Shown here piece by piece: positions 1 through 11,682 of a DNA stretch of 64,000 bases. The first letter of the stretch is position 1. Every line of letters starts with the position of its first letter. The notes beneath the pieces were generated by a model, which was not told where the DNA came from, made no database searches, and was given only the letters and a program-made list of their open reading frames with translations. Location of the stretch: NCBI RefSeq assembly GCF_007830115.1, contig NZ_VLKP01000006.1, positions 124,001 to 188,000 of the forward strand, written 5' to 3'. The position numbers and the translations under genes are program-made. The stretch is from Aerolutibacter ruishenii. Lineage in GTDB: Bacteria; Pseudomonadota; Gammaproteobacteria; Xanthomonadales; Xanthomonadaceae.

Positions 1-1
1 T

Positions 2-97
2 GATCGCGGCGAGGTCGTGGCGCGCATCCGCAAGCAGCTGTACGTGCGCCGCAAACCGGAACATCGCCCCGGGGACCCGGACAACGACGCGGGATGA
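2..97 (+). CDS. C-terminal end of an unidentified protein (partial)
   Basis: An open frame enters from the left edge and stops with TGA at 95-97. The visible 31 residues begin DRGEVVARIRKQLYVRRK and end in a charged, Pro/Asp-rich tail. Nothing in this stretch identifies a family. It lies 64 bp upstream of the kinase gene on the same strand, so it could be its upstream partner. It could also be chance coding in GC-rich DNA, because the start and most of the protein lie outside the window. Confidence 0.4.
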   Translation, partial: DRGEVVARIRKQLYVRRKPEHRPGDPDNDAG

Positions 98-104
98 CCA
101 CCAC

Positions 105-119
105 GTCACCGCACGTGAC
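105..119. promoter_or_regulatory. Inverted repeat GTCAC-N5-GTGAC before the kinase gene
   Basis: A perfect 5-bp inverted repeat with a 5-bp spacer lies between the left partial frame and the kinase start. A -10-like TATGCT lies at 133-138, so the repeat falls about where a -35 or activator site would be. No good -35 hexamer is visible. Assignment as a regulatory site is inference. Confidence 0.25.
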
Positions 120-161
120 ATTGGGTCTGCGGTATGCTCGGACCCGCCACAGGGGGCCGCG

Positions 162-2168
<2,007 letters not shown>

Positions 2169-2188
2169 TCGTTCCGGGCGCCTATACA

Positions 2189-2863
2189 ATGGCGCCCATG
2201 CGCAAACCCACCCTGCAACGGCTGTTCATTACCGGCCTGCTCACGCTCCTGCCCATCTGGCTCACCTGGGTCGTGGTCAAGTTCGTGTTCGTGCTGCTGT
2301 CCGAGATCAGCCACCCCGTCACCGGGCCTCTGCTTGAACAGCTTGCGGCCGACCACCCGGCCACGTTGCGGTGGCTGGTGGAGCCCTGGGTGCAGTACGG
2401 CATCGCCCTGCTTGCCACGCTGGCCGTCATCCTGCTGGCCGGCGCGATGGCGCGCCGCGTGTTCGGGCAGCGCCTGCTGCGCTGGCTTGAGTCGCTCATC
2501 CAGCGCGTCCCGTTCGCCAACATCATCTATGGCAGCGCACGGCAACTGCTGGACATCCTGCAGACCAAGCCCGACGGCACCCAGCGCGTGGTCCTGATCG
2601 ACTTCCCGCATACGGAAATGAAGTCGATCGGCTTCGTCACCCGCGTGCTGCGCGAGCACGGTACCGGGCGCGAACTTGCCGCCGTGTACGTGCCCACCAC
2701 ACCCAACCCCACCTCCGGCTACCTGGAGATCGTCCCGGTGGAGAAGATCACGCCAACCGACTGGACCGTGGACCAGGCCATGAGTTTCATCATCTCCGGT
2801 GGCGCCGTGTCGCCGGAGACGATTCCGTTCTCGGTACCCAAGGCACCGGCGGAAACGGGTTGA
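2189..2863 (+). CDS. DUF502 family inner-membrane protein
   Basis: This 224-aa protein has two hydrophobic spans, about residues 10-37 (LFITGLLTLLPIWLTWVVVK) and 70-90, followed by a soluble domain. The order and the motifs NIIYGSARQL, VLIDFPH, GFVTR and VYVPTTPNPTSGY are characteristic of the DUF502 family, whose function is unknown. The chosen ATG at 2189 is 20 bp after the kinase stop; a second in-frame ATG at 2198 is equally possible. The short gap suggests co-transcription with the kinase. The frame stays open upstream inside the kinase gene, but that part is shadow. Confidence 0.85.
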   Translation: MAPMRKPTLQRLFITGLLTLLPIWLTWVVVKFVFVLLSEISHPVTGPLLEQLAADHPATLRWLVEPWVQYGIALLATLAVILLAGAMARRVFGQRLLRWLESLIQRVPFANIIYGSARQLLDILQTKPDGTQRVVLIDFPHTEMKSIGFVTRVLREHGTGRELAAVYVPTTPNPTSGYLEIVPVEKITPTDWTVDQAMSFIISGGAVSPETIPFSVPKAPAETG

Positions 2864-2959
2864 TGGCGTCGCACCTGCTGGGCGTGAATGACCTTTGGCC
2901 CATGCCCTCACGGTCAGGGCAGGCGAGGCTCCGGGTAATCACCCCGAGCCGGAGCCACC

Positions 2960-4786
2960 ATGCTGCACCGCCTGCCCCAACTTTCGCTGCTGACATTGGC
3001 ATTGGCCGCCACACTGGCCGGCTGCGCCACCACCGCGTCACCCGCCTCCACGGCCACCATTCCGGCGCAGACCGTCCCCGCTCAGGACAAGGCCAGTCGA
3101 CTGACGGCGCTGTACGAACAGTACTGGGAAGAACAGCTCAAGCTCAATCCGCTCGCCGCCACGTTCCAGGGCGATCCCCGCTACAACGACCAGCTGCCCA
3201 ACTTCTATTCCCCTGAGTACCGCGCGCAGGCCCGCGCGTTCACCGAACGCTGGCTGACGTCGGTCGAGTCGATCGGCCCCGAGGGACTGACCGGCCAGGA
3301 CCTGTTGAGCTACGAGATCTTCGTGCGCGATGCGAAGCTGTCGCTGGAAGGCGATCGCTTCCCGGGTTGGCAGCAGCCGATCAACCAGTTCTACAACTTC
3401 GCCGCGATGGCGGTGCAATTGGGATCGGGTACCGGCGCGCAGCCGTTCAAGACCGTGCAGGACTACGACAACTGGCGCAAGCGCGGTGCACGGATCCCGG
3501 GCCTGTTCGACCAGGCCATCGCCAACAGCCGCGAGGGCATGAAGGCAGGCGTGGTGCAGCCGCGCGCGCTGATGGTCAAGGTGCTTCCGCAGCTGGATGC
3601 GCTGATCAAGCCCAAGGCGGATGACACGATGTTCTGGATGCCGGTGAAGAACCTGCCGGCTTCGTTCTCCGATGCGGACAAGGCGCGCATCACCGCCGAG
3701 TACCGGCAGATGATCGAAGGCGAACTGATGCCGGCCTACCAGCGCCTGCGCAGCTTCATCAAGGACGAGTACATGCCCGGCACGCGGACCACCGCCGGAA
3801 TGGCCGCCCTGCCCGACGGCGACGCCTGGTACGCGTTCAATGCGCGCATGTCCACCACCACCGAACTGACGCCGGCCCGGATCCACCAGGTCGGACTGGA
3901 CGAGGTGGCGCGCATCCACGGCGAGATGCGCAAGCTGATCGCACAAGTGGGCTTCAAGGGCGACCTGCAGGACTTCTTCAAGTTCATGCAGACCGACAAA
4001 CGTTTCACCTTCAAGAGCGAGGATGCGCTGCTGGCACACTACCGGGGGCTCGAAGCGAAGATCAACGCGAGGATCCCGGAGCAGTTCTCGCTGCTGCCCA
4101 AGGCGCCGTTCGAGATCCGGCCGGTGGAACCTTTCCGCGCACAGTCGGCGGCGGGTGGTTCGTACATGAGCCCGAGCGAGGACGGCACGCGTCCGGGCAT
4201 CTTCTACGTCAACACCTATGACCTGCCCACCCGCAAGACATGGGACGCCGAGGACCTGTACCTGCACGAGGCCATTCCCGGCCACCACTTCCAGATCGCG
4301 CTGCAGCAGGAGTTGACCGACCTGCCCAAGTTCCGTCGCTTTGGCGGCGAAACCGCCTTCTCCGAAGGCTGGGGCCTGTATGCCGAATCGCTGGGCAAGG
4401 ACCTGGGGGTCTACACGGATCCGTACGACTATTTCGGCTACCTGCAGAACGAGCTGTGGCGCGCGATCCGGCTGGTGGTGGACACCGGCCTGCACAGCAA
4501 GGGATGGACGCGTGAGCAGGTCATCCGCTACATGCTGGACAACTCGGCCGAAAGCGAAACGCAGGCGACCGCGGAGGCCGAACGCTACATGGCCATCCCC
4601 GGCCAGGCGCTGGCGTACAAGATGGGCGAGTTGAAGATCAAGGAGCTGCGTGCACGTGCCGAGCGTGAGCTCGGCCCCCGCTTCGACGTGCGCGCCTTCC
4701 ACGCCGAGGTGCTCAAGGATGGCGCGGTGCCGCTGTCGATCCTGGAGCGCAAGGTGGATCGCTGGATCGCCTCGCAACGGGGCTGA
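2960..4786 (+). CDS. DUF885 family lipoprotein, putative metallopeptidase
   Basis: This 608-aa protein opens with a lipoprotein signal sequence whose lipobox reads LAGC (Cys about residue 22), so it is probably anchored in the cell envelope facing the periplasm. The body matches the DUF885 family. The hallmark HEAIPGHH (residues 436-443) contains a zinc-binding HExxH-like arrangement and is followed by ETAFSEGWGLYAE, which supplies a further Glu ligand. These features point to a zinc-dependent peptidase, although most family members are uncharacterised. The gene is monocistronic, with a hairpin terminator just downstream. Lysobacteraceae commonly carry several copies of this family. Confidence 0.9.
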   Translation: MLHRLPQLSLLTLALAATLAGCATTASPASTATIPAQTVPAQDKASRLTALYEQYWEEQLKLNPLAATFQGDPRYNDQLPNFYSPEYRAQARAFTERWLTSVESIGPEGLTGQDLLSYEIFVRDAKLSLEGDRFPGWQQPINQFYNFAAMAVQLGSGTGAQPFKTVQDYDNWRKRGARIPGLFDQAIANSREGMKAGVVQPRALMVKVLPQLDALIKPKADDTMFWMPVKNLPASFSDADKARITAEYRQMIEGELMPAYQRLRSFIKDEYMPGTRTTAGMAALPDGDAWYAFNARMSTTTELTPARIHQVGLDEVARIHGEMRKLIAQVGFKGDLQDFFKFMQTDKRFTFKSEDALLAHYRGLEAKINARIPEQFSLLPKAPFEIRPVEPFRAQSAAGGSYMSPSEDGTRPGIFYVNTYDLPTRKTWDAEDLYLHEAIPGHHFQIALQQELTDLPKFRRFGGETAFSEGWGLYAESLGKDLGVYTDPYDYFGYLQNELWRAIRLVVDTGLHSKGWTREQVIRYMLDNSAESETQATAEAERYMAIPGQALAYKMGELKIKELRARAERELGPRFDVRAFHAEVLKDGAVPLSILERKVDRWIASQRG

Positions 4787-4811
4787 GGCCCGGGAAGAAC
4801 GGGGACCTGCG

Positions 4812-4840
4812 AAGGGCCGGCGATGCCGGCCCTTCTGCAT
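4812..4840 (+). terminator. Rho-independent terminator of the DUF885 gene
   Basis: A perfect 10-bp GC-rich stem (AAGGGCCGGC / GCCGGCCCTT) with a 3-nt loop lies 25 bp after the stop codon. Only a weak pyrimidine tail (CTTCTGC) follows. Confidence 0.7.
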
Positions 4841-4898
4841 CGCGGCCGCCGGAATCCGCCTCCGGATCGCGGTGGAACAGGCGCGTGGACCGATTTTT

Positions 4899-4912
4899 GT
4901 CCAGCGCTGTCA
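4899..4912. promoter_or_regulatory. Degenerate LacI-type operator upstream of glk
   Basis: GTCCAGCGCTGTCA matches 11 of 14 positions of the perfect palindrome TGACAGCGCTGTCA found at 11683 and 16195; the right half is identical. It lies 162 bp before the glk start. It is a likely weaker binding site for the LacI-family protein at 13389-14432. Binding is inferred from sequence only. Confidence 0.5.
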
Positions 4913-4913
4913 T

Positions 4914-4934
4914 TTTGCCCCGCGACAGGGCAAA
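4914..4934. promoter_or_regulatory. Second palindrome upstream of glk
   Basis: TTTGCCC-N7-GGGCAAA is a perfect 7-bp inverted repeat with a 7-bp spacer, immediately after the LacI-like site. It differs from the LacI motif, so it may be a binding site for another regulator or a hairpin in the glk leader. No matching regulator gene is visible in the window. Confidence 0.35.
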
Positions 4935-5073
4935 CTCAGGCGACATCCACCGCGCCGGGCGACCGCCCGAGCCATTCGCCCATGTCCATGGCCTCCAACA
5001 CGTATGCGCCCCTGCCCTCGCCCCTCAACGGCCGCCGGTGCGCGGCGATTGGCGTAACGCGGCCGGAGGTGCG

Positions 5074-6069
5074 ATGAATCCCACAGGCTACCTGCTGGCA
5101 GACATTGGCGGCACCAACGCGCGGTTCGCCCTGTCGGGCGGAGGCGCCGATGATCCGCCACTGGCAATGGACAGCGTCCGCGAGTTCGCGGTGGCCGACT
5201 TCCCGTCGCTGGCCGATGCCGCGCGCCATTACCTGCAGTTGGTCGAAGGCCAGGCCACGCGCGGCGTGTTTGCGGTGGCCGGCCGCGTGGACGGGGATGA
5301 GGCGCGGATCACCAACCATCCCTGGGTGATCTCCCGTTCGCGCACCCGCGCCATGCTGGGCTTCGATGACCTGGTGCTGATCAATGATTTTGCCGCCCAG
5401 GCGATGGCGATCACCCTGCTGACGCCTGGCGATGTCGCAGTGATCGGTGGGGCTCCGTGGATGCCACCGGGCCAAGCCGAACAGCGGACCTATGCGGTGA
5501 TCGGTCCTGGCACCGGACTGGGCGCTGGCGGCCTGATGATCCGCGAAGGCCGGCCGCATCCGCTGGAATCGGAAGGTGGCCACGCCAGCTTCCCGCCGGG
5601 CACGCCCGAGGAAATCCAGATCCTGGAACGGCTATCGGCGCAATTTGGGCGTGTGTCCAACGAGCGACTCATCTGCGGGCCGGGGCTGGTCAACATCCAC
5701 CGCGCCCTCAGCGAGATCGCCGGCGAGGATCCGGGGCCGATGCAGCCGTCGGACGTGACCCGGCGCGCCGCGGAGGGCGACGCGCGCTGCATGCGAACGC
5801 TGGATGTCTACTGTGCGGTGTTCGGCGCGATCGCCGGCGACCTGGTATTGACCCTGGGGGCGTGGGATGGCGTCTTCCTGACCGGCGGCCTGGTGCCCCG
5901 CATCCTTCCAGCGCTGCAGCACTCGGGCTTCCGCCAGCGCTTCGAGCACAAGGGTCGCTTTTCGGCAGCGATGTCCCACGTTCCCACGCTCGCGGTACTG
6001 CATCCCCAGGCGGGTTTGCTGGGTGCCGCGGCATTCGCACGTCGCGGAACCGTCCCCACCCCGGGCTGA
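5074..6069 (+). CDS. glk: Glucokinase
   Basis: This 331-aa cytoplasmic enzyme phosphorylates glucose to glucose 6-phosphate with ATP. The N-terminus LADIGGTNARFAL is the phosphate-binding motif of the bacterial Glk/ROK-like hexokinase superfamily. NDFAAQAMAI holds the catalytic Asp, GPGTGLGAGG and ESEGGHASFPP bind sugar and nucleotide, and GVFLTGGL binds adenosine. Length is typical of proteobacterial Glk. The start was chosen at 5074 because GGAGG lies 4 nt upstream; the frame is open back to 4885 but has no comparable ribosome-binding site. It faces the GH3 gene and is preceded by an operator-like site, so it probably takes the glucose released by the neighbouring hydrolases. Confidence 0.95.
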   Translation: MNPTGYLLADIGGTNARFALSGGGADDPPLAMDSVREFAVADFPSLADAARHYLQLVEGQATRGVFAVAGRVDGDEARITNHPWVISRSRTRAMLGFDDLVLINDFAAQAMAITLLTPGDVAVIGGAPWMPPGQAEQRTYAVIGPGTGLGAGGLMIREGRPHPLESEGGHASFPPGTPEEIQILERLSAQFGRVSNERLICGPGLVNIHRALSEIAGEDPGPMQPSDVTRRAAEGDARCMRTLDVYCAVFGAIAGDLVLTLGAWDGVFLTGGLVPRILPALQHSGFRQRFEHKGRFSAAMSHVPTLAVLHPQAGLLGAAAFARRGTVPTPG

Positions 6070-6096
6070 TTCCCACGGTCCCAGGCTGGAAAAGCA

Positions 6097-6131
6097 AAGG
6101 CCCCGCACATTGGCGGGGCCTTCCGTTTCTG
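6097..6131. terminator. Bidirectional terminator between glk and the GH3 gene
   Basis: A 10-bp stem (AAGGCCCCGC / GCGGGGCCTT) with a short loop is followed by a T-rich stretch (CCTTCCGTTTCT) on the plus strand and preceded by A-rich sequence, so it can act on both convergent genes. Confidence 0.75.
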
Positions 6132-6196
6132 ACGCCACAACTGCGACGCTGGTGGAAGCCCAGGTCCGCCAGACGACGGACCTTGGCTTGCAGCCT

Positions 6197-8758
6197 TCAA
6201 GGGGTTGCGGGTGCCGCCCGGCAAGCCACCGCATCGGCGTGCCTGGCCGCACCGGCCACTACCTTGATGTCGGTGAATGCCGCCGAGAATGGCGCCGAGG
6301 CCGATATCGAGAATGGCACCTCCACGCCGCCGAGGTTCAGCCCTCGATCGGCGAAGCAGGCCAGCGGCACCTTGACGGTGTGCTTGCTACCCACCGAATA
6401 AGCGGACAGCGTGCCGGCCAGGTCAACGTCGGCACCACAGCCTGTTCCGCAGCCCATCGACAGCAGCACCGGGGCCTTGGGCCGTTGGTGCACCACCACG
6501 TCGAACTGCACCGCGGCGTCGGCACGCGCCATCGCGATCAGGTTGTTGCGGGCGGGGTTTGCCGCGTAGAACCGCCCCGGTGCCAGCCAGGTCACCTGCT
6601 TGGCGTCCTGCTGCGTGTTCACCTGCACGGTCTGCACGCGCAATGCCGGATTCGCCGTCGGGAATTCAAAACTGCGATTGAGATCAGCGCCTACCGCCCG
6701 GCTCGCATCACCTGCGGCCACGTGCAGCGTGAACGGAGGAATGTCGGCCATCTTGAACACCGGCAACACGCTGGCTTCCGCACAGGCCGCAGTGGTGTCG
6801 ACCGGCAGGATGCCAAGCCGCGCGTCGCTGCCATGGCGAAGCCCATGCCCCACCGCGAACAAGGGGGCCGTCTGCGCGTTGGGGCATGCAACCGCCGGCC
6901 AGGGGAAACCAAGTGCACCCCGGAACTCGTGGGCGACGCCATTCCCGCGCTTGGCGAACAGCACGTCGGCCACGCCCTTGCCCTCCGACCCCGGCAGCCA
7001 GGCGGCCACGAATACCTGGGACAGGTTCATCAGGTCGTTGGTGTAACGCGGACGGCCCGACAGGAACACGGTGACCACGGGCTTGCCCGCCGATGCCACG
7101 CGCTGCAACACCGCAAGGTCCTCGGGATACTGGCGGCTGTGGGTGACGGTATCCGCCACGGCGATGTCGCCGTTGTACTCGGCATAGGGCGTCTCGCCCA
7201 CCACGGCCAGCACCAGGTCGAACCCGCCCTGCGCGGCGGCACTGCCGTCGGCGCTGAACACCACGTTGGCCTCACCCACGGCTTCACGGACGCCGGACAG
7301 GATGGTATCGGCATGAGGGAAGTCCGCGTTGGTCGTGTCCGTGCCTTGCCAGGTCAGCGACCAGCCGCCGGCCTGCAGCGGCACGCTGTCGGCGCCCTTG
7401 CCCACCACCAGCACGCGCTGGTCGCGGCGCAGCGGCAGCACGCCCCCCTCGTTCTTCAGCAGCACCAGCGATTCGCGCACCGCGCGCCGCGCCAGGTCGC
7501 GGTGCTGCAGCGCCTCGACATCACCGGCAAAGCGGTTGGCCGACGGCCTGCTGCCGAACAGGCCCGAGCGCAGCTTGACCCGCAGGATCCGGGTGACGGC
7601 ATCGTCGATGCGCGCCTGCGGAATCTCGCCGGCCTCGACCTGGCGGATGGTGTTGGCGATGAACGCCTTCCAGTCATCGGGCACCATGATCATGTCCACG
7701 CCGGCGTTGATCGCCGGTGCGCAGCTGGCATTGGTGCAACCAGGCAACTGGCCGTGGCCATTCCAGTCGCCGACGACGAAACCGTCGAAGCCCATCTTGT
7801 CCTTCAGCGCGCCGGTCAGCAGATCGCGGGCGCCATGCATCTTGCCGTGTTCCTCGCCGGTATCGGCGTCGGTCCAGCTGTTGTACGACGCCATCACTAC
7901 CTGCACGCCGGCCTCGATCGCGCCGTAGTAGCCCTGCGCGTGCTCGTTGAGCATCTCGGCGCGGGTGATCCGGGCCAGTCCCTGGTCCTTGCCATTCTCG
8001 GTGGCGCCATCGCCGAGGAAGTGCTTGGCCGTCGCCACCACGTTGCCATCCTCGCGGAAACGGTCCTGCGCACCGCGCACGTACGCCACGCTGTAATCGC
8101 GCACCAGCGCCGCGTCGGACGAGAAACTCTCGTAGGAGCGACCCCATCGCGTGTCCTTGACCACGGCCACGGCGGGCGCGAACACCCACTGGATGCCGGT
8201 GGCGCGCACGCCGCGCGCCGTCGCGGCGGCGATCTGCTCGATCAGGGCCACGTCATGCGCCGCGCCCAGGCCGACGTTATGCGGGAACAGCGTGGCACCG
8301 TAGATGTTGCTGTGCCCGTGCATCGCGTCGGTGCCCCAGATGACCGGGACCGGAATCTTCGCGTTGGTGGCCATCGATGCATCGTGATAGCGGTCCGACA
8401 GCGACAGCCAGTCGGCCACCGAGGTGTGCTTGCTCTTGTCTGGCCACGAGCCGCCGCCATTGAGTACTGAACCGATGTAGTACTCGCGGACCTCGTCTGG
8501 CGTGATCGACTTGATCTCCGCCTGGGTCATCTGGCCGACCTTCTGCGCCAGCGTCATGCTGGCCAGGATCTCGGCCACGCGCGCCTCGATGGCAGGATCA
8601 CGGGCGATGCCGCTGCGCAGTGCCGGCCAATCCGCCAGTTCCGTCGGGCGACTGCCCGCTGCGGTCGGGGTGGCGGCGCCCTGCCCTTGCGTGGTGGCGC
8701 ACGCGACACATGCCAACAAACTGGCGCACAACAGCGATACACGAATCGGATTCACCAA
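6197..8758 (-). CDS. Glycoside hydrolase family 3 beta-glucosidase (lipoprotein)
   Basis: This 853-aa exported enzyme should remove terminal beta-linked glucose from oligosaccharides. It starts with a lipoprotein signal ending LACVAC. The N-terminal TIM barrel of GH3 follows, with KHFLGDG and the nucleophile Asp331 in VVGDWNGHG. The alpha/beta sandwich comes next (ESLVLLKNEGGVLPL, VVGKGADSVPLQAGGWS), then a C-terminal domain of about 170 residues as in ExoP/CelD-type exo-beta-glucosidases. It lies 114 bp downstream of the TonB receptor on the same strand and is probably co-transcribed with it. A hairpin between the two may set the relative expression. The substrate linkage cannot be read from sequence. 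Confidence 0.93.
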   Translation of the reverse strand: MVNPIRVSLLCASLLACVACATTQGQGAATPTAAGSRPTELADWPALRSGIARDPAIEARVAEILASMTLAQKVGQMTQAEIKSITPDEVREYYIGSVLNGGGSWPDKSKHTSVADWLSLSDRYHDASMATNAKIPVPVIWGTDAMHGHSNIYGATLFPHNVGLGAAHDVALIEQIAAATARGVRATGIQWVFAPAVAVVKDTRWGRSYESFSSDAALVRDYSVAYVRGAQDRFREDGNVVATAKHFLGDGATENGKDQGLARITRAEMLNEHAQGYYGAIEAGVQVVMASYNSWTDADTGEEHGKMHGARDLLTGALKDKMGFDGFVVGDWNGHGQLPGCTNASCAPAINAGVDMIMVPDDWKAFIANTIRQVEAGEIPQARIDDAVTRILRVKLRSGLFGSRPSANRFAGDVEALQHRDLARRAVRESLVLLKNEGGVLPLRRDQRVLVVGKGADSVPLQAGGWSLTWQGTDTTNADFPHADTILSGVREAVGEANVVFSADGSAAAQGGFDLVLAVVGETPYAEYNGDIAVADTVTHSRQYPEDLAVLQRVASAGKPVVTVFLSGRPRYTNDLMNLSQVFVAAWLPGSEGKGVADVLFAKRGNGVAHEFRGALGFPWPAVACPNAQTAPLFAVGHGLRHGSDARLGILPVDTTAACAEASVLPVFKMADIPPFTLHVAAGDASRAVGADLNRSFEFPTANPALRVQTVQVNTQQDAKQVTWLAPGRFYAANPARNNLIAMARADAAVQFDVVVHQRPKAPVLLSMGCGTGCGADVDLAGTLSAYSVGSKHTVKVPLACFADRGLNLGGVEVPFSISASAPFSAAFTDIKVVAGAARHADAVACRAAPATP

Positions 8759-8821
8759 TCACTCCAAGGCAGTGCGACACAGGCGCCCGCAGGGGCGCTG
8801 TCGTTTGTATGTCCCGTGGAT

Positions 8822-8852
8822 GGCCGGGGAACGCGGCGCGCGTTCCCCGGCC
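8822..8852 (-). terminator. Strong hairpin between TonB receptor and GH3 gene
   Basis: GGCCGGGGAACGCG pairs perfectly with CGCGTTCCCCGGCC across a 3-nt loop (14-bp stem). On the minus strand no T-run follows, so it is more likely an attenuator or an mRNA-stabilising element between receptor and glucosidase than a full terminator. Confidence 0.55.
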
Positions 8853-8872
8853 TTGCCAGGCCAATCAGTGCA

Positions 8873-11660
8873 TTACAGGCTGTAGCGGAAGCCCAGCATG
8901 TACTGGCGACCGTACTCGGTGTACTCCTCGGGGAAGAACAACCCCATCCCGTTGGAGTCGCTGACCTCGGTCCGGAACGGTTCATTGTTCAGGTTGTTCA
9001 CCTGGAACAGCACCGACAAGCCCGACAGGCTGCTGGATTCGGGGAATTCGTAACCCAGCTGCAGGTCGATGGTCCGCTCGTTGAGCGTGTAGCGATAGCT
9101 GCGCTGGCCGAAGATGTAGCTGTACTCGCCGCGGTACGGGTCGCGGAAGCGCTGGCTCAGGCGAGCGGAGAAGCCATGCTTCTCGTAGTACACCGTGGCG
9201 TTGCCCACGATCTTCGACAGCCCCGGGAACGTGTCGGTGCTGGAACCACCCGGGCCATCGGGATCGATGGACGACTCGGTGTACGACGCGTTCAGCAGGG
9301 TGCCAAAGCCATCCAGTGCCGGGTGGAGCAGGCCACCCTCCACCGCCAGGCTGAACTCAACGCCGCGCATGTAGCCACCGCTGCCGTTGGCCGGCGCCGA
9401 GAACGTGCCCCAGTCGGACGCCGGCGGGGTATCGGACTCGAACTCGTATCCGGCGAAGTTCCAGGGAATGGTCTGGTTGTAGACGTACGACTCCAGGTCC
9501 TTGTAGAACGCGGCCAGGGCAACATAGCTGGCCTCGCCGAAGTACTTCTCGACCGACAGGTCAATGGCATTGGCACGGAACGGTTCCAGCTTCGGGTTGC
9601 CACCGGAGCCGGCCCACTCACCTGCACCGTTCGTCACGTTCACCCACACACCGGCGTAGGCACCCATCTCGTTGATGCGCGGACGCATCAGCTCCTTGGC
9701 CGCACCGAAGCGCACGTTCCAGCCATCGCCGAAATCAGCGACCAGGTTCAGGCTGGGCAGAATGTCGCCATACGACGCACCAATGCCGCGGACTGCGGCC
9801 GGGCCTGCCGGCGTGATGGCCACGCCATCCGAACGCTGGTCGGTGTGGATGTATTGCACGCCGACGTTGCCGCGCAGGCGCACGCTGTCGGTCACGTCGA
9901 TGTCGAGGTTCGCCTTGGCGTAGAAGGTGCGGATCTCTTCCTCGAACGCCTGGTCCTTCTGCAAGTCGTCGTTACTTTCGCTCAGGTAGACATCGTAGTA
10001 ACGCGACAGCAGTTCCCGCGGGTCGAAGGTCAGCACGTTGCCCATGCCGGCGAAGCCCAGGCTGGTGGGCGACTGCAGCAGGGAGGGATCCACCAGCGTC
10101 GGGACGCGGCCAGGCAGGTCGGCGAAGTACACCTGCGCGCTCTTTTCCTTGGTGCGCTTGGTGTAGTTGAAGCCCACGTCGTAGCTGCGCAGGAAGTCCG
10201 AGGACTCGACCACGCGGTTGAGGTCCAGGCGGAACGACTTGATCTTGTCCTCCTGCTTGGAGTTCTCCATGCGGCCATCGTGGCCCCAGCCCTGCGGATC
10301 GCGCAGGTAGACCTGGTTGGGGTCGGCCAGGTCCGGAAGCCCGTAGCGGGCGTAGCGCGCGTCCAGCGGCACGGTGAAATCCACGTCCAGCCCCCCCCAG
10401 CATTCCGGCGTAGGTTTCCAGCGTGGACTGTTCGCGCTCGGCGCGCGAATACGCGGCATCCGCGGTCAGCGTGTAGACGTCCCACTTGAACTGGTTGTTC
10501 CAGCCAAATGCCGAGAGCTTGTCATCGCGCAGGTTGTTGTCGTTGCGGATGACCGGCTCGATGCCGCTCAAGGTACCGCTGGTGACCACCGGAACGCCGC
10601 CATGCAGCGTGGTGTTGGCCTGGGTGTATGTCACCTGGCCACCATTCCACCACGGATCGTTGGTCCACATCGCGCCACGCATCCACTCCTCCTGCTCGAA
10701 CTTGGAGTGGTACAGGTCCAGCACGCTGTGCCAGGTGTCGTTGGGTTTGAACTCCAGCACCGCCATGACGCCATCACGCGTGGTATCGCGGGACTTCACC
10801 CAGCCCTCGGCACCCTGCAGCGCGATCGCGTCGTCAGGCTTGGCGCCCTGCGGCGCGCCCCACAGCGAGGTATTGGCCCACCACCAGGACTTGTAGTGCT
10901 TTTCCTGGAACGGCGAGTTGAGTCGCGCAACGCCGATCGCCACGCCGAAGGTGTCGTTGGCGAACTGGTCGACGTACGACGCGGACGCGCGGTAGCCCGT
11001 TTCGTTGCCGCCGTCGGTCAGGTCGCCCAGCGAGTTGTACTCGCCCTGGCCACTGAAGACGATGCGCTGCTCGCCAAAATCAAGCGGCCGGATCGTCTGC
11101 ATGTTCACCGTGCCGGACAGACCCTGGCCCACCAGCGACGCATCAGGCGTCTTGTACACGGTCACGCCGTTGATCAGTTCCGCCGGGTACTGGTCGAACT
11201 CGACGCCACGGCTGTCGCCGGTGCTGGCCTGTTCGCGCCCGTTGAGCAGCGTCCCCGCGAACTGCTCGGACATGCCGCGGATATGGATGACCTCGCCACG
11301 TCCTTCCTTGCGCTGCATGGTCAGGCCCGGCAGGCGCGAAATCGAGTCGGCGATGCTGATGTCGGGCAGCTTGCCCAGGTCCTCGGCCGAGATTGCTTCG
11401 ACGATCGAAGTCGACTCGACCTTGGTCTCGACGGCCGAGATGATGGCCGAACGGATGCCCGTGACCTTGACGGTCTCGACCGTGGTATCGGCCTGCTGGG
11501 CCTGGGTTGCCGCCTTCTCCTCGGCCGCCTTCGCTTCCTGGGCGTGCAGCTGCGCGCTGGCGATCAGGGCAAAGCAGCACGCGGCGGCCAGCACATGACG
11601 TTGCGGACGGTGGTGTTGCATGCGCGCGGATGGGCCGCGCGAAGTGGTTTTGCGGTTCAT
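8873..11660 (-). pseudogene. TonB-dependent outer-membrane receptor, split by a frameshift
   Basis: Two frames on the minus strand together make one TonB-dependent receptor of about 928 residues. The N-terminal part (11660 to about 10398, 421 residues) has a signal peptide, a TonB-box-like segment (VETVKVTGIR), the plug domain (LPDISIADSISRLPGL, IHIRGM) and early barrel strands. The C-terminal part (about 10390 to 8873) continues the beta-barrel and ends with the aromatic terminus FRYSL. They are joined by a run of eight G (plus-strand C 10391-10398); seven or ten would restore one frame. As written, the first frame runs on to 9972 and lacks most of the barrel. The start ATG at 11660 has an AGGGG ribosome-binding site. 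The gene should import beta-glucoside oligomers. The break may be a real mutation, a phase-variable tract or a sequencing error. Confidence 0.85.
10391..10398. repeat. Homopolymer C8 (G8 in the receptor mRNA) at the frameshift
   Basis: Exactly at the point where the two receptor frames must join, the plus strand reads eight consecutive C. The peptide context on either side (ETYAGMLGG then LDVDFTVPLD) fits a continuous receptor if the tract were seven or ten long. Confidence 0.85.
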
Positions 11661-11682
11661 CAGGTCCCCTCCCAAGGAAATT

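Noticed and set aside
6023..8470. An 815-codon open frame on the plus strand
   Set aside because: It is antisense to the GH3 gene and crosses a terminator; composition is His/Arg/Gly shadow.
8790..8803. Possible LacI half-site before the GH3 gene
   Set aside because: Only the right half (GCTGTCG) resembles the operator, about 8 of 14 positions in total. This is too weak to list, and the gene is likely read from the receptor promoter.
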